Assembly: GCF_006148925.1 (NCBI RefSeq)
Contig: NZ_VAWB01000001.1
Coordinates: 192,001-256,000, forward strand
Reading direction: 5' to 3'
DNA from: Hyunsoonleella aestuarii
GTDB taxonomy: Bacteria; Bacteroidota; Bacteroidia; Flavobacteriales; Flavobacteriaceae
DNA length: 64,000 bases
The translations under genes were made by a program, and so were the position numbers. The notes under the pieces were generated by a model that saw nothing but the letters and a program-made list of their open reading frames with translations, ran no database searches and was not told where the DNA came from. Positions 36,569 through 44,415 of this stretch are shown piece after piece. Every line of letters begins with the position of its first letter. The first letter of the stretch is position 1.

Positions 36569-37283
36569 TCACAAAACCTACTTCAACTGGAGCTCTGGTA
36601 AAGATTCAGCCTTAGCTTTGCATCATCTGTTGAAGGATAATCACTTTTCCGTTGACCATTTAATTACAACGGTAAATTCACATTATAATCGCGTTTCTAT
36701 GCATGGTTTGAGAAAAGAACTTTTAGTCGCTCAAACAAATGCTATTGGTATTCCTGCTAGTTTAATTGAGCTCCCAGAAATGCCAAGTATGGCGGTTTAT
36801 GAGAAAATAATGAATAAAACTGTTTCTGGATTAAAACAAGAAGGTTTTACATATGCCGCCTTTGGTGATATTTTCTTAGAAGATTTAAGAGATTATAGAG
36901 ATAAGCTATTGGCAACAAAAAATTTATCTACTATTTACCCGCTATGGAAAAGAGATACAAAAGAGCTATTGACTGAGTTTTTAAATTTAGGTTTTAAAAC
37001 CATAATAGTTTGTGCCAACTCAAAATATTTTAATGAAGATTTTGTTGGCACTGTAATCGATAAAGACTTTATTAAAAATTTACCTAAAGGCGTCGATCCT
37101 TGTGGTGAAAATGGCGAGTTTCACACCTTTTGTTTTGATGGTCCTATCTTCAAAAAACCAATTGAATTCTCTATTGGAGAAAAAGTATATCGTGAATATA
37201 AGTCGCCAAAAACTAATGACGACCCTATTTGTAAAAGTGATGATGAGAAATATGGCGTTTGGTACTGCGATTTGATTCCATAA
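36561..37283 (+). CDS. DUF71/COG2102 PP-loop ATPase (diphthine-ammonia-ligase family), candidate B12 salvage enzyme
   Basis: 240 residues with an N-terminal PP-loop ATP-pyrophosphatase motif NWSSGKDSALALH (about 8-20), the mid region FGDIFLEDLRDYR, and the family's C-terminal signature DPCGENGEFHTF (about 177-188). The eukaryotic and archaeal members amidate diphthine, a modification bacteria lack. Published comparative genomics of DUF71/COG2102 assigned a bacterial subgroup a predicted role in B12 salvage, and this gene lies next to btuB and btuFCD. Start is TTG at 36561, as no ATG precedes the PP-loop. Exact reaction unknown. Confidence 0.85.
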   Translation: MNNHKTYFNWSSGKDSALALHHLLKDNHFSVDHLITTVNSHYNRVSMHGLRKELLVAQTNAIGIPASLIELPEMPSMAVYEKIMNKTVSGLKQEGFTYAAFGDIFLEDLRDYRDKLLATKNLSTIYPLWKRDTKELLTEFLNLGFKTIIVCANSKYFNEDFVGTVIDKDFIKNLPKGVDPCGENGEFHTFCFDGPIFKKPIEFSIGEKVYREYKSPKTNDDPICKSDDEKYGVWYCDLIP

Positions 37284-37320
37284 AAAAGTCACTTCAAAAT
37301 ACATTGAAGCAACCTTTTTT
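37282..37320. terminator. Imperfect bidirectional terminator between DUF71 gene and btuB
   Basis: Inner stem CTTCAA (37292-37297) / TTGAAG (37304-37309), outer A-rich and T-rich arms with mismatches, T run at 37315-37320. It lies between convergent genes. Confidence 0.5.
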
Positions 37321-37337
37321 AAATTTATTTTTTGAAT

Positions 37338-39206
37338 TTACAGATTCAAGTTCAACCCTAAGCTCACATTTCTTCCTCTAGAAGTATAGCCCAGTATTTC
37401 CAAATAATCTTCATTTAATAAGTTTGTTACATTAGCAAAAAGCTTCAACTTGTTATTGATAATTTTATAGCTAAAATATAAATCAACTAAGGAATAAGCA
37501 CTTAAATCTTCATTTGTAAAGGTTGAAAAATTAGTATCTGTTCTACTTCCAACGAACTGATAATTTAAAGAAGCAAAAGTGTTTTCACAAATATCATATC
37601 CTAAACTCGCATTAGCTTTATGTTTAGGTATCCTTAAACGCACCCCATCTTTTACTTCCGTAAACGTGTAGTTTGTGGAAACGGATACCTTTTCAATTAA
37701 ATAAAGTTGCACCTCAACCTCAATACCATGAACCGTAGCATCCGTATTAGCATTTTCGTACGCACTACCAAAAACAATAGTATTTTCTTCATTTCTATTA
37801 AAATACAGACCACTCACACGAAACCCATTTTTGGTATTATACTCGAGTCCACCTTCAATAGTAATATTTTCCTCGGGCTCTAAATCTGGATTAGCTCCGA
37901 AAAAACCAAAAAGCTGTGACAAGTTTGGGGCAATGAATGAGGTTGCATAAGACCCAAATATTTTAGCATAACCTTCATTTACAGAAACATTATAAGATGG
38001 GTTTAAGTTATATACAAAATGAGAACCATATTCACTATGGTTATTTATTCTTCCGCCGGCATTAATATTTAAACCAGATTTTGAGACATAAACTATATTC
38101 AAGTAAGGATCGGTATTTGTTAAACTTTCTTCTTCTACAAATAAACTTTTATAATCACCATAATTTAGTCCAACTATGGTAAAAAATTTATCGTTAAAGT
38201 TATACTTATTAAAGGCATCAACAACATAGCTATCCGCTTCATTTGTAGAACCAAAAGCAGAAATGGTTTCTCTATCAATTTTTGTGTAGGCAGCATTTAT
38301 TTGAAAACTTCCATTTTTGTACGTTACCTTGGGAGAAAGACCTACTCTTTTCTGCTGTGAGATATATTTATCATCAGTATCGGCAAAAGCAAATGTTGGT
38401 GGAGGGAAACCATCAATATCAGTTTTAAACTTATCCAAACTCGCATAAGCAGTTATCTCAAAATTATCACAGAATTCGTAACCTAATTTCAAATTAGTAT
38501 TATACCTTGAAAAGGAATCTTTCTCTGCGTTTTCAGCCTTGGCAGCTGATAGTCCATCAACAAATTGGTTTCCGAAGGAAGCTAAATAACTAAACTTATT
38601 TAAAGTTCCATTTATAGAAACATTATTGGTAAAACTAGCGCCGTTGTAATTTAAGTCATCTTGCGTCTGATTCGTTCCAATCACGGTTAAAAAGCTTCCC
38701 GAAACCACATCTTTACTAGCTTTTTTAGTCGTAATATTAATTACCGCCGTTGCTGCGGCATTCCCATATAAGGTACTCGCCGCCCCTTTAACAATCTCAA
38801 CAGATTCAATAGTGCTTAAATCCATCAACCGTAAATCAAATTCATTATTTACTAATGAAGGGTCATTAATTTGGATACCATCTATAAGTACCAACACCTG
38901 CCTGTTATTTCCCCCTCTAACAAAACTTGAAATGTTTTGTCCTGCAACACTTCGACTGCCGTTAACTTCAATACCACTCTTGGCATTAATTAAATCACCA
39001 ATTGTTCTGCCTTGATTTCTCTCAATTTCCTGTTGAGAAATTTTAATAACGGTTTTACCGGAATTTTCACGCTTTAATTCAAATCGTGAATCTGAAATTA
39101 CAACTTCATCAAGCTGTTCTACTTTGGTTGAATCTACTTGCTGCTGCGCAAAACCAACCATAGATATCCCTAAACAAAGGACACCAAAAACATTTGTTTT
39201 TTTCAT
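37338..39206 (-). CDS. btuB: TonB-dependent receptor, BtuB-like cobalamin transporter
   Basis: 622 residues: Sec signal (cleavage near GFAQ, residue 20), TonB-box-like LDEVVISDSR (about 32-41), plug domain with GKTVIKISQQEIERNQGR, RGGNNRQVLVLIDGIQIND and VEIVKGAASTLYGNAAATAVINI (by position about 49-158), then a 22-strand barrel ending in the terminal motif VSLGLNLNL. Length matches BtuB (about 600) and not the larger SusC group. The cobalamin riboswitch in its leader and the btuFCD genes next door make cobalamin, or a related corrinoid, the expected cargo. It moves B12 across the outer membrane. Confidence 0.94.
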   Translation of the reverse strand: MKKTNVFGVLCLGISMVGFAQQQVDSTKVEQLDEVVISDSRFELKRENSGKTVIKISQQEIERNQGRTIGDLINAKSGIEVNGSRSVAGQNISSFVRGGNNRQVLVLIDGIQINDPSLVNNEFDLRLMDLSTIESVEIVKGAASTLYGNAAATAVINITTKKASKDVVSGSFLTVIGTNQTQDDLNYNGASFTNNVSINGTLNKFSYLASFGNQFVDGLSAAKAENAEKDSFSRYNTNLKLGYEFCDNFEITAYASLDKFKTDIDGFPPPTFAFADTDDKYISQQKRVGLSPKVTYKNGSFQINAAYTKIDRETISAFGSTNEADSYVVDAFNKYNFNDKFFTIVGLNYGDYKSLFVEEESLTNTDPYLNIVYVSKSGLNINAGGRINNHSEYGSHFVYNLNPSYNVSVNEGYAKIFGSYATSFIAPNLSQLFGFFGANPDLEPEENITIEGGLEYNTKNGFRVSGLYFNRNEENTIVFGSAYENANTDATVHGIEVEVQLYLIEKVSVSTNYTFTEVKDGVRLRIPKHKANASLGYDICENTFASLNYQFVGSRTDTNFSTFTNEDLSAYSLVDLYFSYKIINNKLKLFANVTNLLNEDYLEILGYTSRGRNVSLGLNLNL

Positions 39207-39290
39207 TTTAATGAATAATTACTCGAGAATCGCATGGATTATCATACGCAAACTTTTATCCCGAAAGTTTAACTTATTTGTTTTGAAAAT

Positions 39291-39450
39291 GGCAGGTCTC
39301 CTGACTTGCGTCTTCATGTTGGTCTTCCCATCAAATTGACAGTGACATTGAAGTTAACATGAAGCTTTATAGCTTACAGTTGCGGGAACAGTTCTGGTTT
39401 CTCACCAGATTCCCTTTTAATCCATTCATATTAATTGAATAGAACCAAAT
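39291..39450 (-). promoter_or_regulatory. Cobalamin (adenosylcobalamin-type) riboswitch
   Basis: On the minus strand the conserved blocks occur in order: AAAAGGGAATCTGGTGAGAA, CTGTTCCCGCAACTGTAA, GTCACTGTCAA, GGGAAGACC, and the B12 box AGTCAGGAGACCTGCC at 39306-39291. The remaining 84 nt before the btuB ATG hold an AAACTTT...AAAGTTT hairpin that may be the expression platform. High cobalamin should shut off btuB. Confidence 0.95.
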
Positions 39451-39457
39451 TTCGCTG

Positions 39458-39465
39458 CAAATGTA
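39458..39465 (-). promoter_or_regulatory. Putative -7 element of the riboswitch-btuB transcript
   Basis: Minus-strand TACATTTG, perfect TAnnTTTG, with its start point about 7 nt downstream so that the RNA begins right at the riboswitch aptamer. The -33 region has only TTTA. Confidence 0.6.
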
Positions 39466-39506
39466 AACATTCCGTTTAATGTTTATATTAAAACTTTAAA
39501 TAATAT

Positions 39507-39514
39507 TACTTTTG
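39507..39514 (+). promoter_or_regulatory. Putative -7 element of btuF-btuC-btuD
   Basis: TACTTTTG (perfect TAnnTTTG), 18 nt before the TTG start of btuF. It is divergent from the btuB promoter, with 41 nt between the two boxes. Confidence 0.5.
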
Positions 39515-39532
39515 AAAGAATAAAATTCGATT

Positions 39533-40678
39533 TTGAAAAAGCTAATCTTACTTTTTATTTTCAGCATTTCTTTTGCCTGTAAAGAAGACAAAAAAAATAG
39601 TAAAGAGTTACCTCTAATTGTTAAAGAAGAGGTTACATTAAAATATGCTCAGGGATTTTTAATTACCAAGTTTAATACCTTTAGTATTCTAGAGATAAAA
39701 ATGCCTTGGCCAAATGCCAAACAACCCTTCAAATTTTTATTAATTAATAAAGAAGATGCGGCCAAAGCTACGATTTTACGGAGTGAATATGATGGCATCA
39801 TAATGACTCCTGTTCAAAATATAATTTGCACATCAACAACTCACCTTCCGGCGTTAGAATTACTAAATGTTGAGCAAACTCTAGTTGGGTTTCCTGGAAC
39901 AGATTATGTTTCTTCCACAACTATAAGGCAACTAATTGATAGCGGCACGGTTAGAGAATTAGGTAAAAATGAAGCATTAAATACCGAAGTTCTATTAGAA
40001 TTGAATCCTGACGTTGTTATTGGATTTGGTATTGATGGTGGAAACCGTTCCTTAGAAACTATTAAAAAATCTGAAATTCCCGTGATTTTTAATGGGGATT
40101 GGGTGGAAAGTTCGCCTTTAGCTAAAGCGGAATGGATTAAATTCTTTGGCGCTTTATATGATAAAGAAAAAGAAGCCGATTCTGTTTTTAACCAAATTGA
40201 AGAAGATTATTTAAAGGCAAAAAAACTAGCTCAAAACACAAAATCAAAACCAACAGTATTAAGTGGCGCTATGCACAACGACATATGGTACTTGCCCAAT
40301 GGAACCAGTATTGAAGCACAACTTTTAAAGGATGCCAATGTGAACTACCTATGGAGTAGCACTGAAGGTTCTGGAAGCTTAAAATTAAATTTTGAATCGG
40401 TTTTTGTTAAAGCCAAAGAAGCCGACATATGGTTAAACCCTTCAAATTACACAAGTTATCAAAGTCTTAAAAATGGTAATGAAAACCATATTCTTTTTGA
40501 TGCATATCAAAACAAAAACATATATACTTTTACAAATACAACAGGCGCAACTGGAGGTGTTTTATATTACGAGTTGGGAATGACAAGACCGGATTTAGTT
40601 TTAAAAGACATCATCAAAATTTGTCATCCAGAACTATTAAATTATTATGAACCATATTTCCTAAAACCTTTGAAATAG
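39533..40678 (+). CDS. btuF: Cobalamin ABC transporter substrate-binding lipoprotein
   Basis: 381 residues: lipoprotein signal MKKLILLFIFSISFAC (Cys16) and a two-lobed class III binding protein. Typical blocks are STTHLPALELLNVEQTLVGF (about 102-121) and LLELNPDVVIGFG (about 148-160), followed by a long connecting helix and a C-terminal lobe with LWSSTEGSGSLKLNFE. Assignment to cobalamin rests on the adjacent btuC/btuD and the riboswitch-controlled btuB; sequence alone would allow a siderophore. Start is TTG at 39533, fixed by the signal peptide. Longer than E. coli BtuF (266). Confidence 0.88.
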   Translation: MKKLILLFIFSISFACKEDKKNSKELPLIVKEEVTLKYAQGFLITKFNTFSILEIKMPWPNAKQPFKFLLINKEDAAKATILRSEYDGIIMTPVQNIICTSTTHLPALELLNVEQTLVGFPGTDYVSSTTIRQLIDSGTVRELGKNEALNTEVLLELNPDVVIGFGIDGGNRSLETIKKSEIPVIFNGDWVESSPLAKAEWIKFFGALYDKEKEADSVFNQIEEDYLKAKKLAQNTKSKPTVLSGAMHNDIWYLPNGTSIEAQLLKDANVNYLWSSTEGSGSLKLNFESVFVKAKEADIWLNPSNYTSYQSLKNGNENHILFDAYQNKNIYTFTNTTGATGGVLYYELGMTRPDLVLKDIIKICHPELLNYYEPYFLKPLK

Positions 40679-41710
40679 TTGCCTAATATTAAGACATACC
40701 GTATTTCCTTTATAATTCTTACAGTTATATTAGTTACTTGTTTTTTTATAAATATTAGTTTAGGTTCGGTATATATCCCCTTAAAAGATATTTTTAATAC
40801 CCTTATCGGAAATGCTTCGGAACAAGAAACTTGGCAATTCATCATTCAAAATTATAGATTACCTAAAGCACTAACTGCCATAATTGTCGGTTCAGGATTG
40901 GGGGTTTCAGGGTTGTTAATGCAGACATTGTTTAGAAATCCATTGGCTGGTCCTTTTGTTCTAGGAATAAGTTCTGGGGCAAGTCTAGGCGTAGCTATTA
41001 TAATATTAGGATCTGGCCTTATTGGAGGCATTTTGTCATCGCTTTTTATATCGAAATGGGGTATCGTTATTGCCGCTAGTTTAGGTAGTTTTTTAGTCTT
41101 ACTTGCAGTTTTAGCAGTATCCTTGAAAGTTAGAGACACCATGGCTATACTTATTATTGGTCTCATGTTTGCCAGCATAACTGCGTCAATTGTAAGTGTA
41201 TTATCCTATTTTGGGTCCGCGGAACAATTGCAACAATACATCTTCTGGGGTTTTGGTAGTTTAGGCAACTTATCATGGGAGGATATAACTATACTACTTA
41301 TTATTTATGTAATAGGCATCTTACTAGCTAAACTCTCTACAAAATCATTAAACACTTTGCTTTTGGGAGAAAATTATGCGAAAAGCTTGGGACTAAACAT
41401 CAAGCAAAGTAGATTCTTAATCATTATAGCAACAAGTCTTTTAGCTGGAACTATAACGGCATTTACTGGACCAATAGCTTTCATTGGGTTAGCTATTCCT
41501 CATATTACACGACAAGTATTCAACACCTCAAACCATAAAATATTATTACCTGCAGTATTCTTATTTGGTGCCATAGTAATGTTAATTTGCGATAGTATTT
41601 CACAACTTCCGAATAGCGAATTCACCTTACCAATTAATGCTATTACGTCTTTAGTTGGTGCACCTGTAGTAATTTGGCTATTAGTTAGAAAAAGAAAGAT
41701 GATATTTTAA
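40679..41710 (+). CDS. btuC: Cobalamin ABC transporter permease (FecCD family)
   Basis: 343 residues with about ten transmembrane helices. FecCD signatures are present: YRLPKALTAIIVGSGLGVSG, MQTLFRNPLAGPFVLGISSGA (from about residue 80) and the late FTGPIAFIGLAIPHITRQ (about 261-278), which contacts the ATPase. It starts with TTG directly after the btuF stop; the next in-frame ATG would delete the first helices. It overlaps btuD by 1 nt. It forms the inner-membrane channel for corrinoid import. Confidence 0.93.
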   Translation: MPNIKTYRISFIILTVILVTCFFINISLGSVYIPLKDIFNTLIGNASEQETWQFIIQNYRLPKALTAIIVGSGLGVSGLLMQTLFRNPLAGPFVLGISSGASLGVAIIILGSGLIGGILSSLFISKWGIVIAASLGSFLVLLAVLAVSLKVRDTMAILIIGLMFASITASIVSVLSYFGSAEQLQQYIFWGFGSLGNLSWEDITILLIIYVIGILLAKLSTKSLNTLLLGENYAKSLGLNIKQSRFLIIIATSLLAGTITAFTGPIAFIGLAIPHITRQVFNTSNHKILLPAVFLFGAIVMLICDSISQLPNSEFTLPINAITSLVGAPVVIWLLVRKRKMIF

Positions 41711-42504
41711 TGGATAGTAAAAACCAATATATTATTTTAAAAACTCAAAATCTATCCGTTGGGTATACTTCAAGAAAATCAAAAACGGTTGTTGCATCTA
41801 ATATCAATATTGAATTAAGTAAAGGGCAACTTGTAGGGCTAATAGGCGCTAATGGTATCGGTAAATCTACCTTGTTAAGAACCTTAACTAAGGTTCAAAA
41901 CCCTATTGAAGGTGATATTTTTATCAATAACAAAGTACTAAGGGACATTTCTCCGCTAAAATTATCTAGAGTCTTGAGTCTGGTTTTAACAGAGCCTATA
42001 GCGTCCAAAAACTTGTCAGTTTATGAACTTGTGGCATTGGGCAGGCAACCTTACACCAATTGGATTGGCAATCTTTCAAAAGAAGACATTGAAATTACGA
42101 ATCGAGCGATTACACAAGTCAATATTGAACACTTGAAAGACAAAAAATGTTTTGAACTCAGTGATGGACAGTTACAAAATGTGATGATTGCTCGTGCACT
42201 TGCACAGGATACAGATTTGATTATTCTAGATGAGCCTACAACACATTTAGATATGTATCATAAAGCTTATACATTAAAACTACTTCAAAGATTAACCAAA
42301 GAAACGGGTAAAACCATTCTCTTTTCATCTCATGAAATTGATTTAGCAATCCAGCTTTGTGATAATCTAATTGTAATGACCGACGAGGATGTTATTTCTG
42401 ATGAACCATGTAATTTAATCTCAAAAGGTGTTTTTCAATCCTTATTTCCTAAAGACCTCATAGTCTTTGATGAAAAAACAGGCAGCTTTAAAGTAAAAAA
42501 ATAA
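41710..42504 (+). CDS. btuD: Cobalamin ABC transporter ATP-binding protein
   Basis: 264 residues of one ABC ATPase domain. Walker A is GANGIGKST (about 43-51), the Q-loop region has SLVLTEPIASKNLSVYELVALGRQPYT (by position about 92-118), the signature is LSDGQLQ in place of LSGGQ, and Walker B is LIILDEPTTHLD. It energises BtuC. The ATG overlaps the btuC stop (TAATG). No terminator is obvious within the 113 nt that follow. Confidence 0.92.
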   Translation: MDSKNQYIILKTQNLSVGYTSRKSKTVVASNINIELSKGQLVGLIGANGIGKSTLLRTLTKVQNPIEGDIFINNKVLRDISPLKLSRVLSLVLTEPIASKNLSVYELVALGRQPYTNWIGNLSKEDIEITNRAITQVNIEHLKDKKCFELSDGQLQNVMIARALAQDTDLIILDEPTTHLDMYHKAYTLKLLQRLTKETGKTILFSSHEIDLAIQLCDNLIVMTDEDVISDEPCNLISKGVFQSLFPKDLIVFDEKTGSFKVKK

Positions 42505-42617
42505 GTTTATTTATTATTTCATTTATATTTCTTAATTTTAATCAATTAGCGCAAAAGCCTCTAACACCTATTTCTCATAGCTACTTATGGTTGTGACTAA
42601 CTTAAAACTGTTCAACC

Positions 42618-44336
42618 ATGAAAACCAAACTAAGTCTCTTACTTTTTTCCTTATTAACATTTTCAATTGTTATGCTTCTACTAAATGATAAGGATGATTT
42701 TGAATACCCCAAAAGAATTGGTTCTAATGCTATAAGTTGCACACCTGCAAAATTTTTACTTACTGATGTCGATACCACAAAACAAATTGCGCCACTTTTT
42801 GAAAATATAGGCGATCATAGTTATAAAGTAAGCACAGTGAATGAGTTGGCACAAAAGTTCTTTAACCAAGGTTTGCGGTTAACTTATGCTTTTAATCATG
42901 CCGAGGCACATCGTTCGTTTATGGAAGCTTCAAGGTTAGATTCCAATTTAGCAATGGCTTATTGGGGTCAAGCCTTTGTACTTGGACCAAATATAAATGA
43001 TCCTTTCCCAGATGAAGAACGTAAAAAAAATTATAACGAAGCAATTGCTAAAGCGAGTAAATTGGCTTCAAAAGCCACTTTAAAAGAACAAGCCCTAATC
43101 CAAGCGTTGTCAAACAGATATTCTAAAGACTCTACTGAGGTGTCGGAATTAAACATGGCTTATATGGAAGCTATGGAAAAGGTAGTCACCAATTATCCTA
43201 ATGATGCAGATATTCAAACATTGTACGCAGCATCTGTAATGAACACAGTTCCATGGAATTACTGGGATAAAGATGGTAATCCTTCACCAAATATAAAAGA
43301 GGCCAAGGCAGCACTTGAAAAAGCCATAGAGATAAATCCTAATCACCCTGGAGCCCATCATTACTATATTCACATGGTGGAGCTCCCAAAACCAGATCTT
43401 GCAGTTCCAAGTGCTGAAAAACTAGGAGGTTTGATGCCAGCAGCTGGACATATAGTGCATATGCCTTCACATATCTACATTCGTGTAGGTCGATATAAAG
43501 ATGCTGTTATCGCCAATCAAAAGGCTATTTTAGCTGATGAAGATTATATTTCCCAATGCTATGCTCAAGGTATGTACCCATTGGGCTATTACCCTCATAA
43601 TATTCATTTTCTATGGTCGGCGTCAAGCCTATTAGGGAATAGTGACATAGCCATTGAAGCAGCAAAAAAGACGGCTGAAAAAGTCCCTGTTGGCGAAATG
43701 AAAGAACTTCATTTTTTACAGAGTTTTGCCGCAACCCCACTTTTAGCTTACACACGTTTTGGAAAATGGAATGATATTTTAACCTATCCGAAACCAAATG
43801 ACGATATTAAATATTTAAAACTCATTTGGCATTACACCAGAGGTGTAGCTTTTACTAGAAAAAATAATCTAAAGGAAGCTCAAGAAGAACTTGAGGCTAT
43901 TGAAACATTAATTAAGGATCCAGATTTAGAAAACATAGCCTCAGGTTTTGATAACGGAACTACTATAGCCAATCTAGCCTACGAAATTGTAGCGGGAGAA
44001 ATTGCTTCCACAAAAAAAGACTTCAATTCCGCTATATCTCATTTAGAAAAGGCCGTTGAAATGGAAGACTTATTAATTTACAACGAGCCTTCTACTTGGC
44101 ATATTCCGCCAAGACAAAATTTAGGTGCTGTTTTAATGAAGGCTAAAAAATATAGTGAAGCTGAAAAAATTTATCGTGAAGATTTAAAAGACCTAAGGCA
44201 AAATGGGTGGTCCCTTATGGGCTTGCACAACAGTTTATTAGCACAGGGTAAAGATGATGAGGCTAAAGACATAAAAGAAGAATTTAATCGTGCTTGGGAA
44301 GATGCCAATATTGAAATAAATACTTCCATACTATAG
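42618..44336 (+). CDS. TPR protein with a histidine-rich central motif, function unknown
   Basis: 572 residues: an N-terminal signal or anchor (about 5-22), TPR helices throughout (for example FNHAEAHRSFMEASRLDSN at 92-110, and the C-terminal NLGAVLMKAKKYSEAEKIYRE). There is also a cluster of histidines that ordinary TPRs lack: 94, 98, 243, 247, 248, 252, 278, 281 and 285, in HHYYIHMVE and GHIVHMPSHIYIRVG. This suggests a metal-binding or catalytic site inside the TPR superhelix. It lies 113 nt after btuD on the same strand but has no known link with B12. Confidence 0.78.
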   Translation: MKTKLSLLLFSLLTFSIVMLLLNDKDDFEYPKRIGSNAISCTPAKFLLTDVDTTKQIAPLFENIGDHSYKVSTVNELAQKFFNQGLRLTYAFNHAEAHRSFMEASRLDSNLAMAYWGQAFVLGPNINDPFPDEERKKNYNEAIAKASKLASKATLKEQALIQALSNRYSKDSTEVSELNMAYMEAMEKVVTNYPNDADIQTLYAASVMNTVPWNYWDKDGNPSPNIKEAKAALEKAIEINPNHPGAHHYYIHMVELPKPDLAVPSAEKLGGLMPAAGHIVHMPSHIYIRVGRYKDAVIANQKAILADEDYISQCYAQGMYPLGYYPHNIHFLWSASSLLGNSDIAIEAAKKTAEKVPVGEMKELHFLQSFAATPLLAYTRFGKWNDILTYPKPNDDIKYLKLIWHYTRGVAFTRKNNLKEAQEELEAIETLIKDPDLENIASGFDNGTTIANLAYEIVAGEIASTKKDFNSAISHLEKAVEMEDLLIYNEPSTWHIPPRQNLGAVLMKAKKYSEAEKIYREDLKDLRQNGWSLMGLHNSLLAQGKDDEAKDIKEEFNRAWEDANIEINTSIL

Positions 44337-44389
44337 TTTTTTTTCTAAAATTAGAGAATAAACTAAGCTCATGACTTCATTTAAAAAAT

Positions 44390-44397
44390 TATCTTTG
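44390..44397 (+). promoter_or_regulatory. Putative -7 element of rmuC
   Basis: TATCTTTG (perfect TAnnTTTG), 18 nt before the rmuC ATG. No clear -33 box. Confidence 0.5.
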
Positions 44398-44415
44398 AGT
44401 AAACTTATTTTTTAA

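Noticed and set aside
36561-37283. Calling the PP-loop gene a diphthine-ammonia ligase outright
   Set aside because: Bacteria have no diphthamide on EF-G, so the literal enzyme name is not credible here; family membership is kept, function left open.
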